Shown one piece after another: positions 25,981-35,310 of a DNA stretch of 64,000 nt (the first letter of the stretch is position 1; every line of letters starts with the position of its first letter). The stretch is taken from the NCBI RefSeq assembly GCF_030817055.1, contig NZ_JAUSYV010000001.1, positions 396,001 to 460,000 of the forward strand, in the 5' to 3' direction. Below the pieces are notes generated by a model. That model was not told the DNA's origin. It worked only from the letters and a program-made list of their open reading frames with translations, and searched no databases. Position numbers and translations under genes: made by a program. Source of the stretch: Bacillus sp. V2I10 (GTDB lineage Bacteria > Bacillota > Bacilli > Bacillales > Bacillaceae).

Positions 25981-26025
25981 TTAAGAAATTCTTAAACATT
26001 CCACAGACAGAGTGTTAAGAATTTC
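25981..26025. promoter_or_regulatory. Candidate direct repeats before the two-component operon
   Basis: TTAAGAAATTC (25981-25991) and TTAAGAATTTC (26015-26025) are 34 bases apart, upstream of the response-regulator gene. A GATAAT-type -10 follows near 26039. An OmpR-type regulator could bind such repeats for autoregulation; inference only. Confidence 0.4.
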
Positions 26026-26084
26026 CCATTAGACTGTAGATAATAACATGAAAACAGATATACTTTTGAAAGGAGCGTGAGAAA

Positions 26085-26777
26085 ATGACAAATTATAACG
26101 TTTTAGTAGTGGATGATGATAAAGAAATTCGCGATGCGATTGAAATCTATTTAAAGAATGAAAACATAACTGTGATAAAAGCAAAAGACGGCATAGAAGC
26201 TCTTGAAAAACTGAATGAGCACTCTGTTCATTTGATTCTATTGGATATTATGATGCCGCGCCTTGACGGCATTTCAACAACATTTAAAATCCGCGAGAAA
26301 AAAAATATTCCGATTATTATTCTGAGTGCCAAAAGTGAAGACACCGATAAGATACTAGGCCTGCAGGTCGGGGCAGATGACTATGTGACCAAACCGTTCA
26401 ACCCAATGGAGCTGATTGCCAGAGTGAAATCACAGCTAAGACGGTATGTGACGCTTGGTACATACGAAGGTGTGAAAAAGACCGTAGATCTGAATGGTCT
26501 TACCCTTGATCAAACAGCTAAAGAAGTGACGGTGCACGGTGAGAACGTAAAGCTTACCCGCATTGAATACAGCATTGTCGAATTATTGATGCTGAATGCC
26601 GGCCGCGTGTTTTCTATTACTGAAATTTATGAACGTGTATGGAATGAGCCTGGCTACAATGCAGAAAAAACAGTGGCGGTTCATATCAGGAAGATAAGAG
26701 AGAAGATTGAAATCGATCCTAAAAATCCGAGGTTTTTAAAGGTGGTATGGGGAATTGGGTACAAAATGGAAAAATAG
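26085..26777 (+). CDS. OmpR/PhoB-family response regulator
   Basis: 230 residues, receiver plus winged helix. Receiver: DDDKE acidic pocket, phospho-Asp in LILLDIMMPRLDG, Lys in YVTKPFNP. The DNA-binding domain ends NAEKTVAVHIRKIREKIEIDP, then VWGIGYKMEK, a regular OmpR end. Start ATG 26085 behind AAAGGAGCGTGAG. It overlaps the next kinase by 23 bases, so the two form one system. Target unknown. Confidence 0.92.
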   Translation: MTNYNVLVVDDDKEIRDAIEIYLKNENITVIKAKDGIEALEKLNEHSVHLILLDIMMPRLDGISTTFKIREKKNIPIIILSAKSEDTDKILGLQVGADDYVTKPFNPMELIARVKSQLRRYVTLGTYEGVKKTVDLNGLTLDQTAKEVTVHGENVKLTRIEYSIVELLMLNAGRVFSITEIYERVWNEPGYNAEKTVAVHIRKIREKIEIDPKNPRFLKVVWGIGYKMEK

Positions 26778-28971
26778 TTTAAAGTTTTTGATTGTCATGT
26801 TCTTGCTGACATATGGATTAAGCGGTGTGATTGCAGGTTTGTCAAAGGGAGATCGGTATCTCTTTAAGACTTATTTTCAATCTTATGAATTTCAAGATAG
26901 AGTCAGCTATTTCGCTAATTTGATCAGTCTGTTTGAATTAAATGGCATGACAAAAGAAGAGGCCAAAAAGAAAATCACCGTTTCAGCAGAGGAAATAGAA
27001 GATCACCGCTACAGATATGGCGACTTAACGGAACAAATCATGAACATTGAAAGTCAATACGAAGGTCAGATTCAATCAGCCAAGGATAATGGAAATAAGG
27101 CCGCTGAAGAGGTATATACGGAGGAAAGAAACAAGAAGATTGAAGATATTACAAAGAATTTTAAAGATGAAGAATATGTCCGGGAAAAAATTATCAAAGA
27201 AAAAGAATCACGTATTGATAAGTTTTATAGAGAAGGCTACGAGTATATGCGTTCTGAATTTAATAGGAATGAGAAATTATTTGTCTATTACCTGAAAGAT
27301 ATTGATACAGGCGAAGTGTTTACAAACTTAAACATGGATGAGAATGAAGATTCTAAAGAATACATGAATAATAAGGAAATGCTTTATATGGAGAGCTATC
27401 CCGGTTCTAAAGGCTATATCACATCAAATGATGGGTTTCATTATTTCGGAGACGGTGAAGTGATAGGGACCATGTTTGATATGAAAGAATCAAGGTTTGC
27501 CGGACAAATTGCTCTGCCGAAGTCAGCACCTGATGATAGTGAAATAATGACTGAATACAGAGATTTTCAAAAATCACAGACTTTTTTTTACAGCCATTCC
27601 ATAAGCGGACTGGCAGCACTTCTAATAAGCTTTTTCTTATTAAGAAGACGGCCGTTTTATGAAGGGCTGCAAAAAAGCAGATGGGGTCAGACCTATCATC
27701 GGATTCCCCTGGATATAAGATTATTGCTCTGTTTTATCTCTTTCATGGGAGCTTTACTTGTTTCATTTGATATAAGTGATTATTATCCATATCGGTTTGG
27801 ATATGAGTGGGTTTATTCCCTGCTTTTCCTGATGGCGGGAACGTTTTTTATTGCCGTTCTGTTTATTCAGGCAGCCCTGCTTTTCAATCGCTTTAGGAAT
27901 GAAGCAGACCTGAAATCTGAATGGAAGACTGCCCTTCTTTATAAGCTTATAAAAATCGCAGCAGGAGCCTTCCTTATTCAAAAAACAGGTGTTCAGCTGT
28001 TGATCCTATTATCCATTGTTTTTGCCTTTGGCGCAGGAGCCGTCATTGTTATCATAGAGCCCCGTTATGTTCTGCTCTATTTCCCGATGTTCCTGCTAAT
28101 CGGTCTTCCCGCTGCTTTGCTTCTTTTTAAGCGGCTGGCCTATTTTAATCAGATCGTCAAGAACACAGATGACATTATGCTTGGAAATCTCGAAACCGAT
28201 TTGCCGGTTAAGGGAAAAACCATTCTGGCTAATCTATCAGCGAATATTAATGCATTAAAGCATGGGGTAAAAACCTCACAGCAAAAGCAGGTGAAAAGCG
28301 AACGGCTTAAGACGGAGCTGATTACGAATGTCAGCCACGATTTGCGGACACCGCTTACTTCGATCATCAGCTATACGGAATTATTGAAAAATCCTAACCT
28401 GTCAGAAGAGGAACGAGATTCCTATGTGCAAATTGTTGACCGCAAATCACAGCGGCTGAAAATCCTGATTGATGATTTGTTTGAGGCGTCAAAAATGGCG
28501 AGCGGCAATATTGATCTAGTAAAACAAAACGTAGATATTGCGCAGCTTCTGCAGCAGGCGCTTGCTGAATACAATGAAGCAATCAGCCAGTCTTCTCTGC
28601 AATTCAGGGTGACTCATTCGGATGAACCTGTTTATGCAGTCGTAGATGGGCAAAAAATGTGGAGAGTGTTTGAAAATTTGATTGGCAACATCCTTAAGTA
28701 TTCCTTAGAGAATACTAGAGTGTACCTTTCGGTTAAAAAAACCGGGGATCAAGTCCTTATCTCTTTTAAGAATGTAACGAAGTATGAGCTCAGCGAAAAC
28801 ACAGATGAATTATTTGAACGGTTTAAACGCGGAGACTCATCACGTCATACCGAAGGCTCCGGACTGGGCCTGACGATTGCCAAATCGATTGTTGAACTTC
28901 ATGGAGGCCGATTGGAGATTGAAGTGGATGGAGATTTATTTAAAGTAACCATCCTATTGGATGCTAATTAA
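26755..28971 (+). CDS. Multi-spanning sensor histidine kinase, TTG start
   Basis: 738 residues. Order: membrane helix (about 8-28), large charged extracytoplasmic part (about 35-270) with a coiled-coil-like stretch near 75-135, five to six membrane helices (about 280-465), linker, then HisKA with His528 (NVSHDLRTPLTSI) and an ATPase domain (NLIGNILKYS, SGLGLTIAKSIVELHGG). The G1 box is degenerate (ISFKNVTKYEL), as in some VanS-type kinases. The TTG at 26755 is chosen: AAAGGTGG lies 9 bases upstream and no ATG is near in this frame. Confidence 0.88.
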   Translation: MGTKWKNSLKFLIVMFLLTYGLSGVIAGLSKGDRYLFKTYFQSYEFQDRVSYFANLISLFELNGMTKEEAKKKITVSAEEIEDHRYRYGDLTEQIMNIESQYEGQIQSAKDNGNKAAEEVYTEERNKKIEDITKNFKDEEYVREKIIKEKESRIDKFYREGYEYMRSEFNRNEKLFVYYLKDIDTGEVFTNLNMDENEDSKEYMNNKEMLYMESYPGSKGYITSNDGFHYFGDGEVIGTMFDMKESRFAGQIALPKSAPDDSEIMTEYRDFQKSQTFFYSHSISGLAALLISFFLLRRRPFYEGLQKSRWGQTYHRIPLDIRLLLCFISFMGALLVSFDISDYYPYRFGYEWVYSLLFLMAGTFFIAVLFIQAALLFNRFRNEADLKSEWKTALLYKLIKIAAGAFLIQKTGVQLLILLSIVFAFGAGAVIVIIEPRYVLLYFPMFLLIGLPAALLLFKRLAYFNQIVKNTDDIMLGNLETDLPVKGKTILANLSANINALKHGVKTSQQKQVKSERLKTELITNVSHDLRTPLTSIISYTELLKNPNLSEEERDSYVQIVDRKSQRLKILIDDLFEASKMASGNIDLVKQNVDIAQLLQQALAEYNEAISQSSLQFRVTHSDEPVYAVVDGQKMWRVFENLIGNILKYSLENTRVYLSVKKTGDQVLISFKNVTKYELSENTDELFERFKRGDSSRHTEGSGLGLTIAKSIVELHGGRLEIEVDGDLFKVTILLDAN

Positions 28972-28983
28972 AAAACAGAAAAA

Positions 28984-29016
28984 ACAGCCGGTTTCCGTAT
29001 CCAGGAAACCGGCTGT
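28984..29016. terminator. Terminator shared by the kinase and amylase genes
   Basis: ACAGCCGGTTTCC (28984-28996) / GGAAACCGGCTGT (29004-29016). On the minus strand a T-rich stretch follows, so it suits the amylase gene best and also separates the kinase transcript. Confidence 0.8.
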
Positions 29017-29026
29017 TCACTTTCAT

Positions 29027-30493
29027 CTATTCAACATCTTCATCAGGACGGGCCCAGACAGAAACACTTTTTCCGTTAACGGGGAACGTCGCAAATCCAT
29101 CTTCTTCAATGGTAATGTGATCCTCCCGCGTTCCTGTTAAATCAACCCAAACTTCGCCAGAGCGATGCTCGCCGACAAACATCCGTTTTTCTCCTTCGTC
29201 ACCATTTGAGATGACAGCCGCACAGCCAGAACGTTCAAATTCTTCATGACCGCGTCTAACCCAGCCAATTGTGTTAGGATGGTCGAAATAATCATCTTGT
29301 TCACCGTAAGCTCTGGTTTGTCTTGCATAAAGAAGCGGGTCGATTGCTTCCTTTTTCCCATCAATTGGTTCGTCGCCGTCAATTCCGTAATAATCACCAT
29401 AAAAGACACAAGGGTATCCTTGCTTACGCAAAAGAATAAGAGCATAAGCACTCTGCTTGAACCAATCCTCAACCCATGATTCAAGCGACTCATTAGGCTG
29501 GGAATCATGGTTATCAACGAATGTGACTGCGTGATCAGGGTGGGATCCGACCAGTGTATCGTCAAAAATCTTCGAAAGATCAAATTTACTGCCTTCCTTG
29601 GATGCTTTATAAAGCTTATAGTGAAGGGAAACATCAAATAAATCGATTTTGTAATCAATGTTATCCAGGAATGTTTGACAAGCTTTTAAATCAGACTTCC
29701 AAAACTCGCCTACAAAATAAAATTCTTCGCCGCGATCCGCGTAAAGCTCTTCAGCAAATCTCTGAACAAAGTCATGATTTATATGCTTGATGGCGTCAAG
29801 GCGGTATCCATTGCACTGCAAGGTATCTGCAAGCCACTTGCCCCATGAAATCATTTCATCCTGAACTTCTTTGTTGTCATAATCAATGTTTGCGAACATT
29901 AAGTAATCATAATTTCCAAATTCGCTATCTACATTTTTGTTCCAATCCTTATTTTCGCCAACAATCTTAAAAACACCGATTTTATCATTTTTCGCATCAT
30001 AATCTGTTCCGTTGAAATGCTCGAAATTCCATTCGAACGAGGAATACTTCTTTTTACGGCCTGGAAATGTAAATTTTGTCCAGCCTTCTATTTCAATTGG
30101 CTCCGATATTTCCTCGGTTCGATTATCAGGATTAACTTCAATGGCTTTGAACAATTCCTTTTCATCAGCCCCTGCTTTATGATTCATAACCAAATCCACA
30201 TAAACGGCAATGCCGTTATCGTGACAGGCTTTAATGGCAGCAATTAATTCCTTCTTTAAACCATATTTCGTTCGGACAGACCCCTTTTGATTGAACTCTC
30301 CCAGATCATATAAGTCATACACACCATACCCGACATCATCTCCAGATTGGGCTTTTGTAACGGGAGGAATCCAAACGGAATCAATGCCTCTTTCCTTAAG
30401 CTCCGGTGCTAACTCTTTCAGCCTGTTCCAATGTGTTCCAGTAGGTCGTACATGCCACTCAAAAAACTGCATCATTGTGTGATTTTGTTCCAT
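29027..30493 (-). CDS. Cytoplasmic alpha-amylase (GH13)
   Basis: Hydrolyses alpha-1,4-glucans, 488 residues. No signal peptide: the protein begins MEQNHTMMQFFEWHVRPTGT, at the barrel start, so it acts inside the cell on maltodextrin or glycogen. Catalytic residues: nucleophile Asp233 (GYRLDAIKH), acid/base Glu263 (FVGEFWK), Asp330 (FVDNHDSQ); DLVMNHKAG is conserved region I and YPCVFYGDYYG the terminal barrel strand. Close to the maltohexaose-forming/liquefying amylases, but lacking their secretion signal. It stands alone, with terminators or gaps on both sides. Confidence 0.93.
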   Translation of the reverse strand: MEQNHTMMQFFEWHVRPTGTHWNRLKELAPELKERGIDSVWIPPVTKAQSGDDVGYGVYDLYDLGEFNQKGSVRTKYGLKKELIAAIKACHDNGIAVYVDLVMNHKAGADEKELFKAIEVNPDNRTEEISEPIEIEGWTKFTFPGRKKKYSSFEWNFEHFNGTDYDAKNDKIGVFKIVGENKDWNKNVDSEFGNYDYLMFANIDYDNKEVQDEMISWGKWLADTLQCNGYRLDAIKHINHDFVQRFAEELYADRGEEFYFVGEFWKSDLKACQTFLDNIDYKIDLFDVSLHYKLYKASKEGSKFDLSKIFDDTLVGSHPDHAVTFVDNHDSQPNESLESWVEDWFKQSAYALILLRKQGYPCVFYGDYYGIDGDEPIDGKKEAIDPLLYARQTRAYGEQDDYFDHPNTIGWVRRGHEEFERSGCAAVISNGDEGEKRMFVGEHRSGEVWVDLTGTREDHITIEEDGFATFPVNGKSVSVWARPDEDVE

Positions 30494-30759
30494 CCCGAAT
30501 TCCTCTTTTCATTATGTTCTGTCTGTTATCCTAACTTCTACCCTTAATAATAGAAAATGAAGCAGAATTTTATAAAAATTTTCTTCTTCCTTTTATCGCA
30601 TTCAATTTAAGGTTTTACGGTTTGCTAAATAAATGGAATTATTTATAATAAGAAATATTATAAAATTCTGTAAAAATGAGTATGTCTATAGAACCTATCT
30701 TAGAATTCTGCTCGTCCGGGTGCAGATATACATTTATCATAGAAAGTGAGGAATTATAA

Positions 30760-32052
30760 ATGGCTTCCATATTTTCGAAAGAAAGACTGCTGAAAGAACT
30801 TAATCAGTGCCCAGAATTCGAGGGAATAGATGCACATGAACTGGCAGATAAATTATCAATCCTTGCTGAAATCGGAAAGACTCCAGATGGAGGCGTAACA
30901 AGATTTCCTTATACGAATGAAGAGAAACAGGCAAAGTCTGTTTTCAAAGATTGGATGTCGGAAATTGGATTAGAAGTCAGGGAAGATGCGATTGGAAATT
31001 TATTCGGCACGCTTCATGGAAGCTCGCCTGATCTTCCGGTCGTGATGACAGGCTCTCATTTGGACAGTGTTCCAAATGGCGGGGCATTTGACGGTCCGCT
31101 TGGATGCTTAAGCAGTTTGCTTGCGATAAAGGCCATCGCTTTTAAACAAGAGAAGCCGAAGCGTTCGATAGAGCTTGCGGTTTTTGTAGACGAGGAAGGA
31201 GCACGATTTAAAAACGGAATTTTTGGAAGCCGAGTCATGATGGGAGAAGTTGGCGCAGCTGATTTCAAATCATTTAAAGATGATAAAGGAAACGTACTAT
31301 ATGATGAAATGAAAAGGTGCGGGCATGATCCTGAACGAGTTAAAGAATCCTGCAGAAAACCAGAGGATATTTATGCTTTTCTTGAACTTCATATTGAACA
31401 GGGCAAGCGCCTCGAGTCAGAAAATAAAGACATCGGCATCGTCAGCGGCATTGCCGGTCCAACCTGGATATCCTTTACGTTTATAGGCGAAACAGATCAC
31501 GCGGGTAATACGCCGATGAACTTTCGCAGGGATACACTGGCGGCCGCAGCAGAATTTATTTTAAAAGTTGAACAGGCGCCGGGAAGGTTCAGCCAAACGG
31601 CTGTTGCAACGGTTGGAAAAATAAACGTCTTCCCAAACGGAACGAACGTCATTTCCGGCAAAACAGAGGTCATTGTGGATGCAAGGGATATTGATTTGGC
31701 AGCAAGAGATGCTATGATTTCCGCATTAAAAGATGAAGCAATGAATCTTTCAAAGGAAAGAGGAGTGGCTGTCGACATAAACGACGGCATCAATATATCG
31801 CCTGTGATCGTGCCGGATCATATACAGGAAATCATCCGAGCTGCTGCTGAAGCGAGTGGAGTGACCACGCTCTCTCTTCCCAGCGGAGCGGGGCATGACG
31901 CAATGACACTAGGAAAATATGTGCCTTCAGGAATGATTTTTGTGCCGAGCTTAAATGGGAAAAGCCATTCACCGGAGGAGTGGACCTCACTCCCTGACTG
32001 CATCAGAGGTGTACAGGTGCTGAAGGAATCTCTGAATCAGCTGGCAAATTGA
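30760..32052 (+). CDS. M20-family Zn-dependent hydrolase (carbamoylase/allantoate type)
   Basis: 430 residues, with the dinuclear metal-binding blocks of the N-carbamoyl-L-amino-acid hydrolase / allantoate amidohydrolase family: TGSHLDSVPNGGAFDGPLG, VDEEGARFKNG, ELHIEQGKRLES, SLPSGAGHDAM and KSHSPEEWT. The arginine dimer-lid region is in TDHAGNTPMNFRRD. Whether the substrate is allantoate, a carbamoyl amino acid or ureidoglycine is not readable, and no purine-catabolism genes are nearby. Start ATG 30760 follows GTGAGGA. Confidence 0.9.
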   Translation: MASIFSKERLLKELNQCPEFEGIDAHELADKLSILAEIGKTPDGGVTRFPYTNEEKQAKSVFKDWMSEIGLEVREDAIGNLFGTLHGSSPDLPVVMTGSHLDSVPNGGAFDGPLGCLSSLLAIKAIAFKQEKPKRSIELAVFVDEEGARFKNGIFGSRVMMGEVGAADFKSFKDDKGNVLYDEMKRCGHDPERVKESCRKPEDIYAFLELHIEQGKRLESENKDIGIVSGIAGPTWISFTFIGETDHAGNTPMNFRRDTLAAAAEFILKVEQAPGRFSQTAVATVGKINVFPNGTNVISGKTEVIVDARDIDLAARDAMISALKDEAMNLSKERGVAVDINDGINISPVIVPDHIQEIIRAAAEASGVTTLSLPSGAGHDAMTLGKYVPSGMIFVPSLNGKSHSPEEWTSLPDCIRGVQVLKESLNQLAN

Positions 32053-32074
32053 TTTTAAAATGCAAGTAAAATAT

Positions 32075-32104
32075 CCTCTCCCGCATTTTGGGAGCGGTTT
32101 TTTT
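32075..32104 (+). terminator. Terminator of the M20 hydrolase gene
   Basis: CCTCTCCC (32075-32082) with GGGAGCGG (32090-32097), one mismatch, then seven T. Confidence 0.75.
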
Positions 32105-32307
32105 CATTTTGAAGAGAAAAATCTATAAAAGAATAATTTTCATAAAATTGCATGTAATTGAGTGTTGGCTGGGAATTTTATAGGTACTAACTCTCATGCA
32201 ATAAGTAGTGATTTTTTCATTATTCGGGTTTCATATTGAACATTAGTGGGAAAATATGGTAGTAATAAGAAGGAGTACATACGAGATATCCGAAAGGAGC
32301 CCATCCA

Positions 32308-32952
32308 TTGAAAAAAATAATACAGCTTAGCTTAGTTTTTATGCTGATCTTTACTGGGGGTTGCGGAATGAGCAAAGAAAAAGAAAACGGTAAAATAGAT
32401 GCTTCATCAATGCCTGAAACGGAAGCCTTTAAAGATGAGTTTACACGGGGATTTATGGCTTCAAACAAAGAGGTTTCAGAAGGGTATTATTCATTCGAAT
32501 CAAAGACAAAGGGCTATACGATGTTGTTTCCTAGAAATGCTGTAATTTCTAAAGGGAATTACGAAATTCAAGAAGATAAATATGAGACATTAACATTTGG
32601 TGAAAAATTGGAAGATAAGAATATATCATATTATATAAAGTTAACTTTTGAAGACAACAGCAATACTGCTGATACAGATATTAAATTGCGGCAGCTATCT
32701 AAGAGTACAGGTTATAGTGGGAATTTTGAAAGTGAAGATATAAATGAAAATACTGTGTATTATTCGAGTGATAAAACAGAAGAGACAGATTACTATTTTT
32801 ACTTGGCATATATTAAATCAAAAGAATCCGATAAAGCTATTCGATTTACATACTTCAGTAACTGCTCTGAGGAGGAAAAGGACTGTAAATTATTGTCCAA
32901 AGATGTTGATGAAAGAATTAATTCAATAATAGAGTCTATTAACCTTAAGTAG
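32308..32952 (+). CDS. Lipoprotein, candidate immunity protein
   Basis: 214 residues. The N-terminus MKKIIQLSLVFMLIFTGGC is a signal peptide ending in a lipobox (TGGC, Cys19), so a surface lipoprotein. The mature part is acidic, lysine-rich and probably beta-rich; I recognise no family. Start is TTG 32308 with GAAAGGAGC upstream. It lies 32 bases before a lipase-like gene of the T7SS island, which is where the immunity lipoprotein of an antibacterial lipase would be expected. That role is inferred from position only. Confidence 0.75.
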   Translation: MKKIIQLSLVFMLIFTGGCGMSKEKENGKIDASSMPETEAFKDEFTRGFMASNKEVSEGYYSFESKTKGYTMLFPRNAVISKGNYEIQEDKYETLTFGEKLEDKNISYYIKLTFEDNSNTADTDIKLRQLSKSTGYSGNFESEDINENTVYYSSDKTEETDYYFYLAYIKSKESDKAIRFTYFSNCSEEEKDCKLLSKDVDERINSIIESINLK

Positions 32953-32984
32953 ATAAAATTAAATTATTTGAAGGTGAATATCAA

Positions 32985-34151
32985 ATGCAGAATGAAGAAC
33001 ATATTATATTCTGATATATTAAGGGCTCGAATTGCGGAAAGAGAGTACGGAGGAAGGATCAAGTACCTCTAACAATTGAAGATGTCAGAAAGATATATAT
33101 CGAGGAAACAGGGAAAGAACCCCCAGCTAAAATATCAATTTATTACTCAGACGAATACAAGGATCCCAATGGGTTAGATTCAGGTTTTGATGGGACTGTT
33201 ATTCATTTCTTTAATCCTGAAAAAGGAATAAATCAGTCATATACAATTACAAGAGGAAGTGAACATAAGGAAGGGAGTATGCATGGAGATGCTGAAAGCG
33301 AAGAAACTCCCTTGGATTGGATATACAATGCAATGGGTATTTTTTCAGGAGTGAATGAAAGTCAGTACGATGCAGCAGTGCATTTTGATGAAGCGGTAAC
33401 GAAAGAAATTAACAAGGTTGTTGAATCGGAATTAAACTCTTTACAAAAAAGAGGAAGAAATATTAGCAAGGATGAATTGGAATTGAATAAGAATGGAATC
33501 GGACACTCTTTAGGCGGCAATCTAATTCAGATGTTAAGTTTAACATACGTAAATTTTAACCGGGTATACGCGATAAATGATGCTCCGCCAAGTTCATATC
33601 AGCTTGCAAATATAGATGCTGAATTTCGATTTGAATTATTCAGAGAATTTAATTTAGATATTAGTAATTTTGACAAAATCTACACCATCCCCCCTCCCCC
33701 TCCCCCCTCCGAACTCAAAGCTTTCACTGAAAACCATTACAAAGAAAAAGGCCAAAACATTCACCATCTCACCAACGAAGAAGACATGCTGTTTGCAGCA
33801 TCAGACCTTCGTGGATTTCTAAATTTGGGGAGCCGGACGATCTTGGATTCGGATGCGGATTTTGTCAGCATCCGCGACAGAATCGGCAATCTTTCAGATG
33901 AAGATTTATATGAGATGCAAAAGTTCCTGGTAAAGTATGCGCCTGCGTATAAAGCGGGAGGATATAACGGTTTAATCAAAGCGATGACAGGTGTTGATTT
34001 GGTGCTTTTACAGGAACTGAAGGATACTTGGACCAATATCAGCATCACGGATAATCCAGTTGGTGCTGCTGAAGCTGTGTGGGAGACGGTTAAGAAATTT
34101 GACGAGATTGCAGTTAATCTCAAGGACTTTGCAGCTGCCGCAATTGATTAA
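32985..34151 (+). pseudogene. Lipase-like protein (DUF6792-like), N-terminus frameshifted
   Basis: From ATG 32985 (behind AAGGTG) the frame stops at 33012, but one base later it reads SDILRARIAEREYGGRIKYL, and at about 33070 it returns to TIEDVRKIYIEETGK and stays open to 34151. Both parts look like one alpha/beta-hydrolase: the nucleophile is in GIGHSLGGNLIQML (GxSxG, Ser codon at 33507-33509), with SYTITRGSE and INDAPPSSYQLA as further blocks. So two compensating frameshifts interrupt the N-terminus. A short run coding P7 (33692-33712) is odd. The longest intact frame starts at ATG 33279. Upstream is a lipoprotein; downstream lies a helical segment. Confidence 0.7.
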
Positions 34152-34971
34152 AAATCTTCCGGTCCTGTTGAGCATTTTTACTGATCTGACGAGCGGGGAA
34201 ATTGACCTTATTGTGGATGAACTTAAAGGAATGGAGCAGGATGTAAAGGAAATCCAGAGCTTGATTGCAAGTCTTGCAGATTTGACGGCGATGGATGGGC
34301 TTCTAACTCTTAATCCCATAGAAATTGTACAAAAACTGTTTGCTATTAAAGATCATTTTGAAGCAATTGATGCGAAAATCAATCAGCTTTTTGGACGTTT
34401 TGACACAATTAAGGCCATCATCGAGGAGGCAAAGATGGAATTTGGCGAGGCGGTAGAGGGCCACAGCCTTCAGCAGGTTTCCAATGCCCTTGCTAAAAAA
34501 GGCAGATGTTATGAAGGCGGAAGTCTCTTTATCTTTAAAGTTGGCGGGAATGGACAGAAAATCGAAGTCAATCTCTCTTCAGCTGTGAGGATTTATCAAT
34601 CAGGAATGGATTCCTATGATGATCAGGAGGCTGCTCTGAGAAGATACCAGCGTGCTTTTGAGGCTGTTTTCTTTGAGGATTACGAGAGAAGAAAAGGAGA
34701 TCTTCTAAGCAAGATTCATGATATGGAATCTAATCCGCGTTCTTATCGAAAGCTGCTTGCCATAGGAAGCGAATATGAAGTGAAAAGCATTCATGTTCAT
34801 GAACAAATTCCAGTGCTGCCTGCAGCCTTTTCAGACCGTTTAGATGAAACGGTCCATCATTTTCAGGATCAATTCGATAAAGGGAGAAAACTCATTTCTT
34901 CTATAAAGACATCCATTGAAAAGATGTTTCAAGAAGAAAAGGACATTGCTTCTATTTTTGATCTCAGATAA
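34144..34971 (+). CDS. Helical segment, probable C-terminal half of the lipase-like gene
   Basis: About 275 residues (open frame up to 34060, but that part overlaps the previous gene). It is mostly helical, from LIKNLPVLLSIFTDLTSGEI to FQEEKDIASIFDLR, with heptad-like stretches. It continues the preceding frame after a one-base shift at about 34149 (A-rich ATTGATTAAAAATC) and reads naturally as one protein of some 660 residues: lipase domain first, helical secretion domain last. A separate, coupled gene is the alternative; I see no good ribosome site. Confidence 0.6.
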   Translation: MIKNLPVLLSIFTDLTSGEIDLIVDELKGMEQDVKEIQSLIASLADLTAMDGLLTLNPIEIVQKLFAIKDHFEAIDAKINQLFGRFDTIKAIIEEAKMEFGEAVEGHSLQQVSNALAKKGRCYEGGSLFIFKVGGNGQKIEVNLSSAVRIYQSGMDSYDDQEAALRRYQRAFEAVFFEDYERRKGDLLSKIHDMESNPRSYRKLLAIGSEYEVKSIHVHEQIPVLPAAFSDRLDETVHHFQDQFDKGRKLISSIKTSIEKMFQEEKDIASIFDLR

Positions 34972-34983
34972 GGAGGAATGTGT

Positions 34984-35310
34984 GTGCACCAGCTTTATAA
35001 AGAGCACGTGTTTGATTCTGCTAAGGATTTAAGATACAAAGCGGATCCTCTTAATTTCCAGCTTGAAACGCTGGCTTCTGCAGGGGCTGAGCTTTCAAAT
35101 CTGATAAGAGCTGAGCTTGCAGGGAGTACGGCAGAGTTTATAGAACAAATATCTATTGAACTGACCAAGCTTCGTTCCGAAAATGAAGCAGTCATCAGCC
35201 AGCAAATTTATAGCAATCATATGCTCGCGAATCAATATTCCAATTTGGTGAACGATACGAATGCTCAATACATGACCATTCGATATGATAAGAAAGAACC
35301 GGCTGGATAA
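34984..35310 (+). CDS. Small helical protein before esxA, possible T7SS partner
   Basis: 108 residues, all-helical in appearance (MHQLYKEHVFDSAKDLRYK, then a Leu/Ala-rich second helix). No WxG motif. The start is GTG 34984, because AAGGAGGA at 34970-34977 fits its spacing while ATG 34978 would be too close. It follows the lipase-like gene by 12 bases and precedes esxA. Small helical partners of LXG or lipase substrates are common in T7SS operons, so a chaperone-like role is plausible but not shown. Confidence 0.7.
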   Translation: MHQLYKEHVFDSAKDLRYKADPLNFQLETLASAGAELSNLIRAELAGSTAEFIEQISIELTKLRSENEAVISQQIYSNHMLANQYSNLVNDTNAQYMTIRYDKKEPAG

